Shown here in pieces: positions 63,928 through 64,000 of a DNA stretch of 64,000 bases. The stretch is from Candidatus Syntrophopropionicum ammoniitolerans. GTDB lineage: Bacteria; Bacillota; Desulfotomaculia; Desulfotomaculales; Pelotomaculaceae. The notes below the pieces were generated by a model. The model was not told where the DNA came from. It saw only the letters and a program-made list of their open reading frames with translations, and did no database searches. The position numbers were made by a program, and so were the translations under genes. The stretch covers positions 62,001-126,000 of the forward strand of contig JABMJD010000003.1 in the NCBI GenBank assembly GCA_013201395.1. Reading direction: 5' to 3'. The number at the start of each line of letters is the position of its first letter. Within the stretch, counting starts at the first letter, position 1.

Positions 63928-64000
63928 GCCTCCCACCTCCAAATTGGGATCCGGTTGCTTCAAGTGTTGAATCCAATCATATACAAATAATTCTCAAAAA

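Noticed and set aside
1-64000. CRISPR arrays, tRNA or rRNA genes
   Set aside because: No regularly spaced direct repeats, cloverleaf or rRNA-like stretch was noticed on either strand; a tRNA scan could still be run.

Overview
The window reads as chromosome from a spore-forming, anaerobic Firmicute, most like the Peptococcaceae (Desulfotomaculum/Pelotomaculum group). This is inferred from gene content: the germination protease gpr and sporulation gene ylbJ, a FapR-controlled fab cluster using FabK, a selenocysteine formate dehydrogenase exported by Tat, and a ADP-forming acyl-CoA ligase. No rRNA or tRNA gene was seen.

Region 1 (1..~5050) is the right end of an integrated mobile element. A divergent phage/ICE-type switch (small HTH gene on minus; ImmR-like repressor and ImmA-like protease on plus) is followed by a lipoprotein, a ComEC-like metallo-beta-lactamase lipoprotein, a DUF3006 protein and a large serine recombinase. 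The recombinase ends about 25 bases before the point where the frame of comM (yifB) starts abruptly in mid-domain. The element has therefore split comM; its other end and the comM 5' part lie left of the window.

Region 2 (~6.8..18.5 kb) holds an Rnk/GreA-like gene, yraN and a formate-respiration block: fdhE, tatC, an iron-sulfur subunit, a HybB/NrfD-type membrane subunit and the catalytic subunit. The catalytic subunit is read through an in-frame UGA with a bacterial SECIS hairpin. moeA, tatA and rnhB complete the block. Two sequences that look like paralogous molybdenum/tungsten-cofactor riboswitches precede the fdh operon and moeA.

Region 3 (18.6..24.2 kb, minus) is the conserved translation/secretion string ylxM-ffh-rpsP-khpA-rimM-trmD-rplS-lepB-rbgA. 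Region 4 (24.4..30.9 kb) has a class III aminotransferase and an S-adenosylhomocysteine/methylthioadenosine recycling set (mtaD, ahcY, mtnA, mtnP). Region 5 (31.2..40.7 kb, minus) is yceD-rpmF, then fapR-plsX-fabH-fabK-fabD-fabG-acpP-fabF-rnc-ftsY behind a consensus promoter with a FapR operator.

Region 6 (40.8..50.7 kb) contains ylbJ, an acyl-CoA ligase with a DRTGG partner, a coiled-coil protein, coaD, rsmD (apparently with an AUU start), gpr, recG and rpmB. Region 7 (50.8..54.75 kb, minus) is the riboflavin operon ribD-ribE-ribBA-ribH behind a perfect promoter, an FMN riboswitch and a terminator. Region 8 (54.8..64 kb, minus) has two small regulators and a cell-envelope signalling string: fhaA-like, fhaB-like, prpC, ftsW/rodA, pbpA, prkC, rsgA and rpe.
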